A stretch of DNA of 64,000 nucleotides from JAAYEL01 sp964344625 (GTDB taxonomy: Bacteria; Bacillota; Clostridia; Tissierellales; Peptoniphilaceae), in assembly GCA_964344625.1 (NCBI GenBank), contig CAYFNZ010000001.1, positions 1 to 64,000 on the forward strand, read 5' to 3'. A model generated the notes under the pieces. It was given only the letters and a program-made list of their open reading frames with translations. It was not told the DNA's origin and searched no databases. Both the position numbers and the translations under genes were made by a program. The stretch's first letter is position 1, and each line of letters starts with the position of its first letter. Positions 57,345 to 64,000 of the stretch are shown piece by piece.

Positions 57345-58682
57345 ATGAGTATAAAATTAGTATCTCATGAAGATAACAAGGCAATTTTTAATGCAGATGT
57401 AACAAGAGAAGACTTTAACAAGGCTGTTAAGGACGTATATTTAAAAAATAGAAAGAGCTTTAACATCCCAGGATTCAGAAAAGGCAAGGCTCCAAGACAA
57501 ATAATTGAAGCTAACTACGGCAAAGAAGTATTCTATGGGGAAGCTTTAGATAAGTTAATGCAAGAAGCCTACATAAAGGCTATTGAAGAATTAAAGCTTG
57601 AACCTATCGATACTCCACAAGCTGATGTAGATGGTTTAGAAGGCGATGGAGACTTAGTATTGAAGTTTGAAGTAGAAACTAAGCCTGTACCAGAAATTGG
57701 CGATTATTCAAAAATCGAAGTAGTTAAAGACGAAATTCAATTAGATGAAGCTAGAGTAGATGAATACATCGAAAATGAAAGAGAAAAGAACAAGATAATC
57801 AGAAATATCGAAGATAGGGAAGTTCAAGATGGCGACCTAGTTAACATAGACTTCGAAGGTTTCAAAGATGGCGTAAGCTTTGAAGGTGGAAAGGCTGAAG
57901 AATACGACCTAAAGATAGGTTCAAAATCATTTATCCCAGGCTTTGAAGACCAAATAATTGGCAAAAAGCTTAATGAAGAATTTGATGTTAATGTAACTTT
58001 CCCAGAAGACTACCATGTTGAAGACCTAAAGGGGGCTCCAGTAGTATTCAAGGTAAAAGTTAATGCCATTAAGGAAGAAATCCTTCCAGAATTAGATGAT
58101 GAATTCGCTATGGATATATCTGAATTCGATACTATAGAAGAATACAAGAATGATGTAAGAGCAAAGCTTCAAGAAGATGTTGACAAGCAAAATAAGCTTA
58201 AATTAGAAAACAGCGTAATTGAAAAGCTTATAGAAGAAAATGACATCAAGGCTCCTAAGTCTATGGTAGAAGCTAGAATAGACGAAGAAGTTCATAACTA
58301 TGGTCACAACCTAGAATCAATGGGCTTTACTCTAGAAAGCTTTATGGAAGCAACTCATGCTACAGAACAAGACATCAGGGACCAATTTAGGGACCAAGCT
58401 GAAAAGAATGTTCAAGCACAATTGCTATTGGATGCAATCCTATTAAAAGAAGATATCGAAGTTTCTGAACAAGAACTAGAAGACGAATATATGGACATTG
58501 TTAAACAATATGGTCAAGAAGAAAACGAAGAATTTATGAAGACTGTAAAATCAACACTTTCAGAAGATTATATGAAAGAAATGATTAGCAAGAGAAAACT
58601 TGTTGATAAGCTAGTTGCTAATGCTGTTTTTGTAGAAGCTAAAGAGGAAGAAAAAGAAGATTCACAAGAAAAAGAAGACTAG
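57345..58682 (+). CDS. tig: Trigger factor
   Basis: 445 residues. The ribosome-binding signature NIPGFRKGKAPRQIIEANYG is near 41-60 (partial motif GFRKGKAPR), the PPIase domain has GDLVNIDFEGFKDGVSFEGG near 162-181, and the C-terminal helical arms follow. The tail is Glu/Lys-rich. It folds nascent chains at the exit tunnel. AGGAGG upstream. It starts the tig-clpP-clpX-lon-engB proteostasis run. Confidence 0.96.
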   Translation: MSIKLVSHEDNKAIFNADVTREDFNKAVKDVYLKNRKSFNIPGFRKGKAPRQIIEANYGKEVFYGEALDKLMQEAYIKAIEELKLEPIDTPQADVDGLEGDGDLVLKFEVETKPVPEIGDYSKIEVVKDEIQLDEARVDEYIENEREKNKIIRNIEDREVQDGDLVNIDFEGFKDGVSFEGGKAEEYDLKIGSKSFIPGFEDQIIGKKLNEEFDVNVTFPEDYHVEDLKGAPVVFKVKVNAIKEEILPELDDEFAMDISEFDTIEEYKNDVRAKLQEDVDKQNKLKLENSVIEKLIEENDIKAPKSMVEARIDEEVHNYGHNLESMGFTLESFMEATHATEQDIRDQFRDQAEKNVQAQLLLDAILLKEDIEVSEQELEDEYMDIVKQYGQEENEEFMKTVKSTLSEDYMKEMISKRKLVDKLVANAVFVEAKEEEKEDSQEKED

Positions 58683-58712
58683 TGGAACCAAGTGTTCTAG
58701 AGGAGGGTAATT

Positions 58713-59303
58713 ATGCCATTAGTGCCAACAGTAATAGAAACAACAAATAGGGGCGAAAGAGCCTATGATATTTATTCTAGATTACTAAATGATAGAATCA
58801 TATTTGTGTCTGGAGAAATCGAAGACCATATGGCCAACCTTATAGTAGCTCAATTACTATATTTAGAAAGTCAAGATCCAAATAAGGACATTCAATTATA
58901 TATTAATTCACCTGGTGGATCTGTAACTGCAGGACTTGCTATCTATGATACTATGCAGTATATCAAGCCGGATGTATCAACTATTTGTGTTGGTATGGCT
59001 GCATCAATGGGAGCATTCTTACTTTCTAGTGGTACCAAGGGAAAGAGATATGCCCTTCCTAATGCAGAAATCATGATTCACCAACCATCTGGTGGTAGCC
59101 AAGGTCAAGCATCAGACATGCTTATAGCTGCAGAGCACATATTAAAAATTAGAAAGAAATTAAATAAAATATTAGCCGACAATACAGGTCAAGAAATTGA
59201 AGTTATAGAAAAAGATACCGACAGGGATAATTGGCTAGATGCTCATGAAGCTAAGGCATATGGCCTAGTAGATGACGTTTTTGAAGGTGTAAAGGAGAAC
59301 TAA
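58713..59303 (+). CDS. clpP: ATP-dependent Clp protease proteolytic subunit
   Basis: 196 residues. Catalytic Ser98 lies in GMAASMGAF and His123 in MIHQPSGG, with Asp about 172 in [26 protein letters not shown] is the oxyanion region. It forms the tetradecamer docked by ClpX, whose gene starts in the stop codon (TAATG overlap). Confidence 0.97.
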   Translation: MPLVPTVIETTNRGERAYDIYSRLLNDRIIFVSGEIEDHMANLIVAQLLYLESQDPNKDIQLYINSPGGSVTAGLAIYDTMQYIKPDVSTICVGMAASMGAFLLSSGTKGKRYALPNAEIMIHQPSGGSQGQASDMLIAAEHILKIRKKLNKILADNTGQEIEVIEKDTDRDNWLDAHEAKAYGLVDDVFEGVKEN

Positions 59304-60532
59304 TGTCAAAATATAGTGAAGATGGCATAAAATGTTCTTTTTGTGGCAGGAGACAAGACGAGGTTAAAAAGCTGATAGCTGGACCAAATCACGTCTATAT
59401 ATGCAACGAATGCGTAGAGCTTTGCGATTCTATAATCGAGGAAGAGGAATTTCTTCTTTATGACGAAAAGGAAGAAAAAGACCTTCCTAAGCCAAAGGAG
59501 ATAAAAAGCTTTCTTGATGACTTTGTAATCAAACAAGACAGGGCCAAAAAGATCCTATCAGTTGCAGTCTACAACCACTACAAGAGGATAAAAGCTTCAA
59601 ACTCAGGGGATGTTGAAATTCAAAAATCAAATATATGTCTTATCGGGCCAACAGGCTCCGGTAAGACGCTTTTAGCTCAATCCTTGGCAAAGACCCTAGA
59701 CGTTCCATTCGCTATAGCGGATGCGACATCTTTGACAGAAGCTGGATATGTAGGTGAAGATGTAGAAAATATTATTCTTAAATTGCTTCAAGCTGCCAAC
59801 TACGATGTAGAGAAGGCTGAAAGAGGCATTATCTATATAGATGAAATAGACAAGATTACAAGAAAGTCTGAAAACCCATCTATAACCAGAGATGTTAGTG
59901 GCGAAGGTGTTCAACAATCCTTATTAAAACTAATTGAAGGTACAATTGCCAACGTCCCTCCACAAGGGGGAAGAAAACACCCAAACCAAGAATATATCAG
60001 GGTAGATACTAGCAACATCTTATTTATAGTTGGGGGTGCCTTTGATGGCATAGAAAGAATAATAGATAAGAGACTTGACAATAAGTCTATAGGCTTCGGG
60101 GCCAACATTCAGGAGAATAAGGACTTTGACCTAAGCGAAAAGCTTAAGGAGATAAATCCTGAAGACCTAATGAAATACGGCTTAATCCCAGAATTTATAG
60201 GTCGTGTTCCTATAATTGTGACCCTTGAAGAATTAAATGAAGAAGCCTTAAAAACTATTCTTACTCAACCTAAGAATGCCCTAGTTAAGCAATATACTGA
60301 ATTGTTTAAGCTAGATGGCGTTGACCTGGTTTTTGAAGATGAAGCCATATCTGAAATTGCAAAGCAGGCAATATCAAGAAAGACTGGTGCCAGGGGCCTA
60401 AGGTCCATCATGGAAGAAATCTTACTTGATGTTATGTTTGAAATACCATCAAATGACGATATAGGTCAATGCGTAGTTGAAAAAGAATGCGTTAGTGAAG
60501 GTAAAAAGCCAAAAATTGTATTAAAGAAATAA
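59303..60532 (+). CDS. clpX: ATP-dependent Clp protease ATPase subunit ClpX
   Basis: 409 residues. The N-terminal zinc domain has [17 protein letters not shown] and CNECVELC. Walker A is [12 protein letters not shown] (about 114-125), Walker B YIDEIDKI, and the sensor/pore loops include [10 protein letters not shown] (GYVG pore motif) and [10 protein letters not shown] at the C-terminus. It unfolds substrates for ClpP. Confidence 0.97.
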   Translation: MSKYSEDGIKCSFCGRRQDEVKKLIAGPNHVYICNECVELCDSIIEEEEFLLYDEKEEKDLPKPKEIKSFLDDFVIKQDRAKKILSVAVYNHYKRIKASNSGDVEIQKSNICLIGPTGSGKTLLAQSLAKTLDVPFAIADATSLTEAGYVGEDVENIILKLLQAANYDVEKAERGIIYIDEIDKITRKSENPSITRDVSGEGVQQSLLKLIEGTIANVPPQGGRKHPNQEYIRVDTSNILFIVGGAFDGIERIIDKRLDNKSIGFGANIQENKDFDLSEKLKEINPEDLMKYGLIPEFIGRVPIIVTLEELNEEALKTILTQPKNALVKQYTELFKLDGVDLVFEDEAISEIAKQAISRKTGARGLRSIMEEILLDVMFEIPSNDDIGQCVVEKECVSEGKKPKIVLKK

Positions 60533-60557
60533 AAATTGGGAATATACTAATATATGG

Positions 60558-60590
60558 ATACGGAGATTTGATAAATTTCCGTATTTTTTA
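60558..60590 (+). terminator. Terminator between clpX and lon
   Basis: 12-bp stem (60558-60569 with 60573-60584, one wobble), three-base loop, then a T-run. Confidence 0.88.
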
Positions 60591-60655
60591 GTAAATCAAT
60601 TATGATATAATAACAAAAATAAAAAGATTTTTATAAAAAGGAGAAAGGAGGCTGT

Positions 60656-63007
60656 ATGGAATATAAAATATATGAGATTTCAAAAACCAAATTACCCATG
60701 CTAACACTGAGAGGAATTTGGATATTTCCACATATGGTTATGCATTTTGATGTGGGTAGAGACATTTCGAAAGAAAGTCTTGAAAAGGCAATTCTTTCTG
60801 ATTCAAAGATATTCCTAGCAACCCAAAAAGATCCTTTGATAGAATCGCCACTACCAGATGAAATAAATAACATGGGGGTAGTTGCGACTATAAAACAAAC
60901 TATCAAGCTACCAAACGGAAATATTAGAGTATTGGTTGAGGGAGATTGTAGGGCGAGGATCCTTAAATATACGAAAACTGAGGGTAATTATGAAGTATCT
61001 ATAGAAGAACTATGGCCTGATACAGAAATTCAGGAGCTTATATCTCAGAATCCTGAGCTAAATGCCATAAAGAGACTATGTTTGGATGATATGAACAGGT
61101 ATATCGAAAATAGACAGGATATGCCCAAGGAGATATTCTACAACCTTACAGAGATTGAAGATCCTGGGAGATTTGCAGATTTATTAACATCTTACCTATC
61201 CCTGGACCTAGGCGATTATCAAAGGATTTTAGACGAGATTGATTATTATAAGAGACTTATATTGATTCATGAAATACTTACCAAAGAATTAGAAATAATG
61301 GAGTATGAAAATGAAATAAATCAAAAGGTCAAAAGTAATATCAATCAAAATCAAAGGGAATACTACCTAAAAGAACAGCTTCAAGTAATCAGGAGTGAAC
61401 TTGGAGAGGACTTTAACGATATTGAAGAGGACAGCAAGGACTATATAGATAGGATAGAAGGATTAGAAATAGCTGAAAAGAGCAAGCAGGTCCTATTAAA
61501 AGAAGCAAATAGACTTAAGTACTTGGCGATGGGTTCTCCAGAAATAAATGTAGTTAGGTCCTATCTAGACTATGTTTTAGACTTACCATGGGGGAAATAC
61601 ACTGAGGATAAGATAGATATAGCCTATTCTAGACAAATCCTAGATAGGGACCACTATGGCTTAAAAGATGTAAAAGAAAGGGTGCTTGAATTTATATCTG
61701 TTAGAAAACTTAAGGAGGATATGAAGGGTTCAATCCTATGCCTTGTTGGACCTCCAGGGGTTGGAAAAACATCCATAGTAAAATCAATAGCTGAATCTAT
61801 GAATAGAAAATATATTTCCATGAGACTTGGTGGTATGGGTGACGAGTCTGAGATTAGAGGTCATAGAAAGACCTATATAGGGGCTATGCCGGGTAGGATA
61901 GTTACCAGCCTAATAAGTGCGGAAAGTATGAACCCTGTCCTACTCTTAGACGAAATAGACAAGCTTTCATCAGATTATAGGGCAGATCCAGCATCAGCCC
62001 TACTAGAAGTACTAGATCCAAGTCAAAATAACCAATTTGTGGATAGGTATATAGAAGTACCTATAGATCTTTCTCAAGTTATGTTTGTTACGACTGCAAA
62101 TTCCTTATCGACTATACCTAGGGCCCTTTTAGATAGGATGGAAGTCATCGATATTAGTGGCTATACTAGTGAAGAAAAGTTTAATATAGCTAGAAAACAC
62201 CTAGTTAAAAAACAAATAAAGGAGCATGGCCTAAAGGCTAACCAACTAAAGATTTCCGATTCAGTAATTAGAAAAATCATAAATAACTACACCAGAGAAG
62301 CCGGAGTTAGAAATCTTGAAAGACAAATCGCAAAGATTTGTAGAAAAGCTGCCATGATTATAGTTGAGGGCAAGAAAAAGACCCTTAGTGTAACAATCAA
62401 TAACTATATAGACTACCTAGGAAACGAAAAGATTCAAGACGATGAAATTGTTAGAAGTCCAGAGGTGGGTGTTGTAACAGGCCTTGCGTGGACTGCCGTT
62501 GGAGGAGAAATCCTTCAGATAGAAGTAAATTCCATGAAAGGAAAGGGCAAGGTTCAACTTACAGGTTCCTTGGGAGATGTTATGAAAGAGTCGGCCATGG
62601 CTGCCATCTCATTTATCAGAGCAAATGCTGAAAACTACAAGATAGACTCCGACTTCCAAGAAAAAATTGACCTACATGTCCACGTTCCAGAGGGGGCAAC
62701 TCCAAAAGATGGTCCTTCAGCTGGTATCACAATTACAACAGGAATCTTATCAGCCCTAACGGGCAAAAAGGTCAGACAGGATATAGCCATGACGGGAGAG
62801 GTTACTATAAGAGGTAGGGTCCTTCCAATAGGCGGCCTAAAGGAAAAAGCCCTAGCTGCAAATAGGTATGGAATTAAGAGGGTAATTATTCCAAAGGGAA
62901 ATGAAAAAGACCTAGAAGAAATACCAGAAAGCATTAGAAAGGATATGACTTTCTATCCGGTATCAAGTGTAAGCCAAGTCTTTGATTTAGCTATAGAAAA
63001 TGAATAG
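60656..63007 (+). CDS. lon: ATP-dependent protease Lon
   Basis: 783 residues, full-length LonA. The N-terminal substrate domain starts near LPMLTLRGIWIFPHMV. Walker A is GPPGVGKTSIVKS (near 361-373), Walker B LLLDEIDKLS. The catalytic dyad is Ser688 in KDGPSAG and Lys731 in GGLKEKALAA. TATAAT at 60606-60611 may be its -10. engB follows 12 bases later. Confidence 0.97.
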   Translation: MEYKIYEISKTKLPMLTLRGIWIFPHMVMHFDVGRDISKESLEKAILSDSKIFLATQKDPLIESPLPDEINNMGVVATIKQTIKLPNGNIRVLVEGDCRARILKYTKTEGNYEVSIEELWPDTEIQELISQNPELNAIKRLCLDDMNRYIENRQDMPKEIFYNLTEIEDPGRFADLLTSYLSLDLGDYQRILDEIDYYKRLILIHEILTKELEIMEYENEINQKVKSNINQNQREYYLKEQLQVIRSELGEDFNDIEEDSKDYIDRIEGLEIAEKSKQVLLKEANRLKYLAMGSPEINVVRSYLDYVLDLPWGKYTEDKIDIAYSRQILDRDHYGLKDVKERVLEFISVRKLKEDMKGSILCLVGPPGVGKTSIVKSIAESMNRKYISMRLGGMGDESEIRGHRKTYIGAMPGRIVTSLISAESMNPVLLLDEIDKLSSDYRADPASALLEVLDPSQNNQFVDRYIEVPIDLSQVMFVTTANSLSTIPRALLDRMEVIDISGYTSEEKFNIARKHLVKKQIKEHGLKANQLKISDSVIRKIINNYTREAGVRNLERQIAKICRKAAMIIVEGKKKTLSVTINNYIDYLGNEKIQDDEIVRSPEVGVVTGLAWTAVGGEILQIEVNSMKGKGKVQLTGSLGDVMKESAMAAISFIRANAENYKIDSDFQEKIDLHVHVPEGATPKDGPSAGITITTGILSALTGKKVRQDIAMTGEVTIRGRVLPIGGLKEKALAANRYGIKRVIIPKGNEKDLEEIPESIRKDMTFYPVSSVSQVFDLAIENE

Positions 63008-63019
63008 CAGGGGTAGCTT

Positions 63020-63634
63020 ATGATAAAGATTATTAATCCTAGGCTTGAAAAAATAGCTGTAGAAATGAGCCAATACCCACCCTCCAACCTCGATGAAATA
63101 GCAATGGTAGGAAGAAGTAATGTGGGAAAAAGCTCGCTGATAAATTCAATAGTTGGCAGAAAGGCCCTAGCTAGGACCTCATCTAAGCCTGGAAAAACAA
63201 GGACCATAAATTTTTACAATGTAGATGATAAACTAAGGCTAGTAGACCTACCAGGTTATGGCTATGCTGCGGTTTCTCATAGTGAAAAAGAAAAATGGGC
63301 ACAAACTATCAATAACTACCTAAGTAATAGGGAGGGCCTAAGAGAAGTAATTCTCTTGGTGGACTTTAGGCATGAGCCTACTGATGATGACCTTCAAATG
63401 TACGAGTGGATCAAGCAATCAGGATTTACAGGATATGTTATTGCAACAAAATTTGACAAGATTGGCAAAAGCAGGATGCAAAAACATGTCAAAATAATAG
63501 CTGAAAAACTTGGCATAAAAGATAGAAGCCTAATAATACCTTATTCATCAGAGACCAAGTATAACATCGAAAAAGTCTATAAAGTATTATTTAAAGAAGA
63601 AACTGATGACGAGAATGCTGGATTATCTAGCTAG
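63020..63634 (+). CDS. engB: Ribosome biogenesis GTPase EngB/YsxC
   Basis: 204 residues. The P-loop is GRSNVGKSSLIN (about 31-42), PGKTRTINFYNV is the switch I segment, DLPGYGYA the G3 region, ATKFDKIGKS the NKxD-like G4. It assists late assembly of the 50S subunit. The gene pair lon-engB is conserved in Firmicutes. Confidence 0.95.
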   Translation: MIKIINPRLEKIAVEMSQYPPSNLDEIAMVGRSNVGKSSLINSIVGRKALARTSSKPGKTRTINFYNVDDKLRLVDLPGYGYAAVSHSEKEKWAQTINNYLSNREGLREVILLVDFRHEPTDDDLQMYEWIKQSGFTGYVIATKFDKIGKSRMQKHVKIIAEKLGIKDRSLIIPYSSETKYNIEKVYKVLFKEETDDENAGLSS

Positions 63635-63649
63635 TAAATAAGAAATGAG

Positions 63650-63678
63650 GGCAGGGCGGGAGTCCTGCCTATATTTAT
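63650..63678 (+). terminator. Terminator of engB
   Basis: GGCAGG and CCTGCC around GCGGGAGT, followed by TATATTTATT; weak T-tail. Confidence 0.65.
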
Positions 63679-63690
63679 TGTGGGTTTAAC

Positions 63691-63719
63691 ACAAAAAACC
63701 ACCAGCTAAGCTGGTGGTT
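63691..63719 (-). terminator. Terminator of the rubredoxin gene
   Basis: 11-base arms AACCACCAGCT and AGCTGGTGGTT; on the minus strand followed by TTTTTTG. Nine bases past the rubredoxin stop. Confidence 0.88.
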
Positions 63720-63728
63720 ATGATTTTA

Positions 63729-63890
63729 CTATTCAACTTCTTCGAACATGTCCTTATCTACTCCACACATTGGGCATACCCAATCTTCTGGAAGGTTTTC
63801 AAAAGCTGTTCCTGGTTCTACTCCGTTATCTGGATCACCTAATTCTGGATCATAGATATATCCACATGCTTGACATTCCCATTTTTTCAT
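63729..63890 (-). CDS. Rubredoxin
   Basis: 53 residues. The two iron-binding CxxCG motifs are [10 protein letters not shown] (6-15) and CPMCGVDKD (39-47); the four Cys ligate one Fe. PEDWVCP is classic. It carries electrons to superoxide reductase, rubrerythrin or flavodiiron proteins in anaerobes, none of which are in the window. AGGAGG upstream. Monocistronic, transcribed against the fork. Confidence 0.97.
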   Translation of the reverse strand: MKKWECQACGYIYDPELGDPDNGVEPGTAFENLPEDWVCPMCGVDKDMFEEVE

Positions 63891-63930
63891 ATTATTTACC
63901 TCCTAAAATTTTGACTTTACGTCTATATAT

Positions 63931-63960
63931 ATTATAGCATAATCAGATTTTAATGCTATA
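63931..63960 (-). promoter_or_regulatory. Rubredoxin promoter with a flanking inverted repeat
   Basis: TATAAT on the minus strand at 63936-63931. Inverted repeat TATAGCAT (63933-63940) and ATGCTATA (63953-63960), 12 bases apart, overlaps the -10 and the expected -35. Possible operator; the regulator is not identified. Confidence 0.5.
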
Positions 63961-64000
63961 ACTCTATGTATTTATATACCCAAGCTGATAAAATATAAAC

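Overview
The window is a low-GC Gram-positive chromosome segment that contains the replication origin. Gene order, AT-rich codon use, fermentative genes (pta, 2[4Fe-4S] ferredoxin, rubredoxin) and the absence of sporulation genes other than a partner-switch sigma module suggest an anaerobic coccus of the Peptoniphilaceae/Tissierellia group (Anaerococcus-like). The genus is inferred from overall character, not demonstrated. Three runs of exactly 100 N (13218-13317, 38475-38574, 42979-43078) are assembly gaps of unknown true length.

Layout. The origin lies at about 11.3-13.2 kb: DnaA boxes flank dnaA on both sides, with a DnaA-trio/unwinding segment between dnaA and dnaN. Leftward of it, on the minus strand, run dnaA, dnaN, an S4-domain protein, recF, gyrB, gyrA and then an RsbV/RsbW/SigB-type partner-switch module. 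Beyond these are an FMN reductase and a guanine-riboswitch-controlled pbuX-xpt operon. Rightward, on the plus strand, run rpmH-rnpA-yidD-yidC-jag, mnmE-mnmG-rsmG, an array of five identical parS-like palindromes, and cinA-parA-parB-(DUF4446-like)-pta. Almost every gene is co-oriented with its replication fork. The exceptions are pncB, the M16C peptidase, the CBS protein and rubredoxin.

Further right are housekeeping groups: an rRNA/tRNA-type methyltransferase, a phosphatase, MATE and CDF transporters; sua5-rpiB-upp-nitroreductase; rpsF-ssb-rpsR; dnaX-ybaB-recR; a flavin-related group with a duplicated-domain exported protein (38.7 kb), a gap-interrupted lipoprotein (42.8 kb) and ApbE (43.2 kb); nagA; htpG under a CIRCE operator; tmk-darA-holB-ricT; ferredoxin; rsmI; glmM-cca-degV plus an orphan solute-binding protein; and the proteostasis run tig-clpP-clpX-lon-engB. 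A monocistronic rubredoxin closes the window.

Most notable observations: (1) five perfect copies of TGTTTCATATGAAACA, a parS variant with core CATATG instead of CACGTG, beside a ParB whose usual Gly-His after the HTH is Thr-Gln; (2) the first parS copy is the heart of a 36-bp perfect hairpin that looks like the rsmG terminator; (3) an RsbW-like anti-sigma factor that has lost every visible ATP-binding motif although its RsbV-like partner keeps the phosphorylatable Ser; (4) two genes whose Shine-Dalgarno sequence and reading frame point to AUU and AUA start codons; (5) an exported duplicated-domain protein whose lipobox Cys is Phe and whose repeats carry an ApbE-target-like motif; (6) IS3-family-like end sequence in the loop of the htpG terminator.
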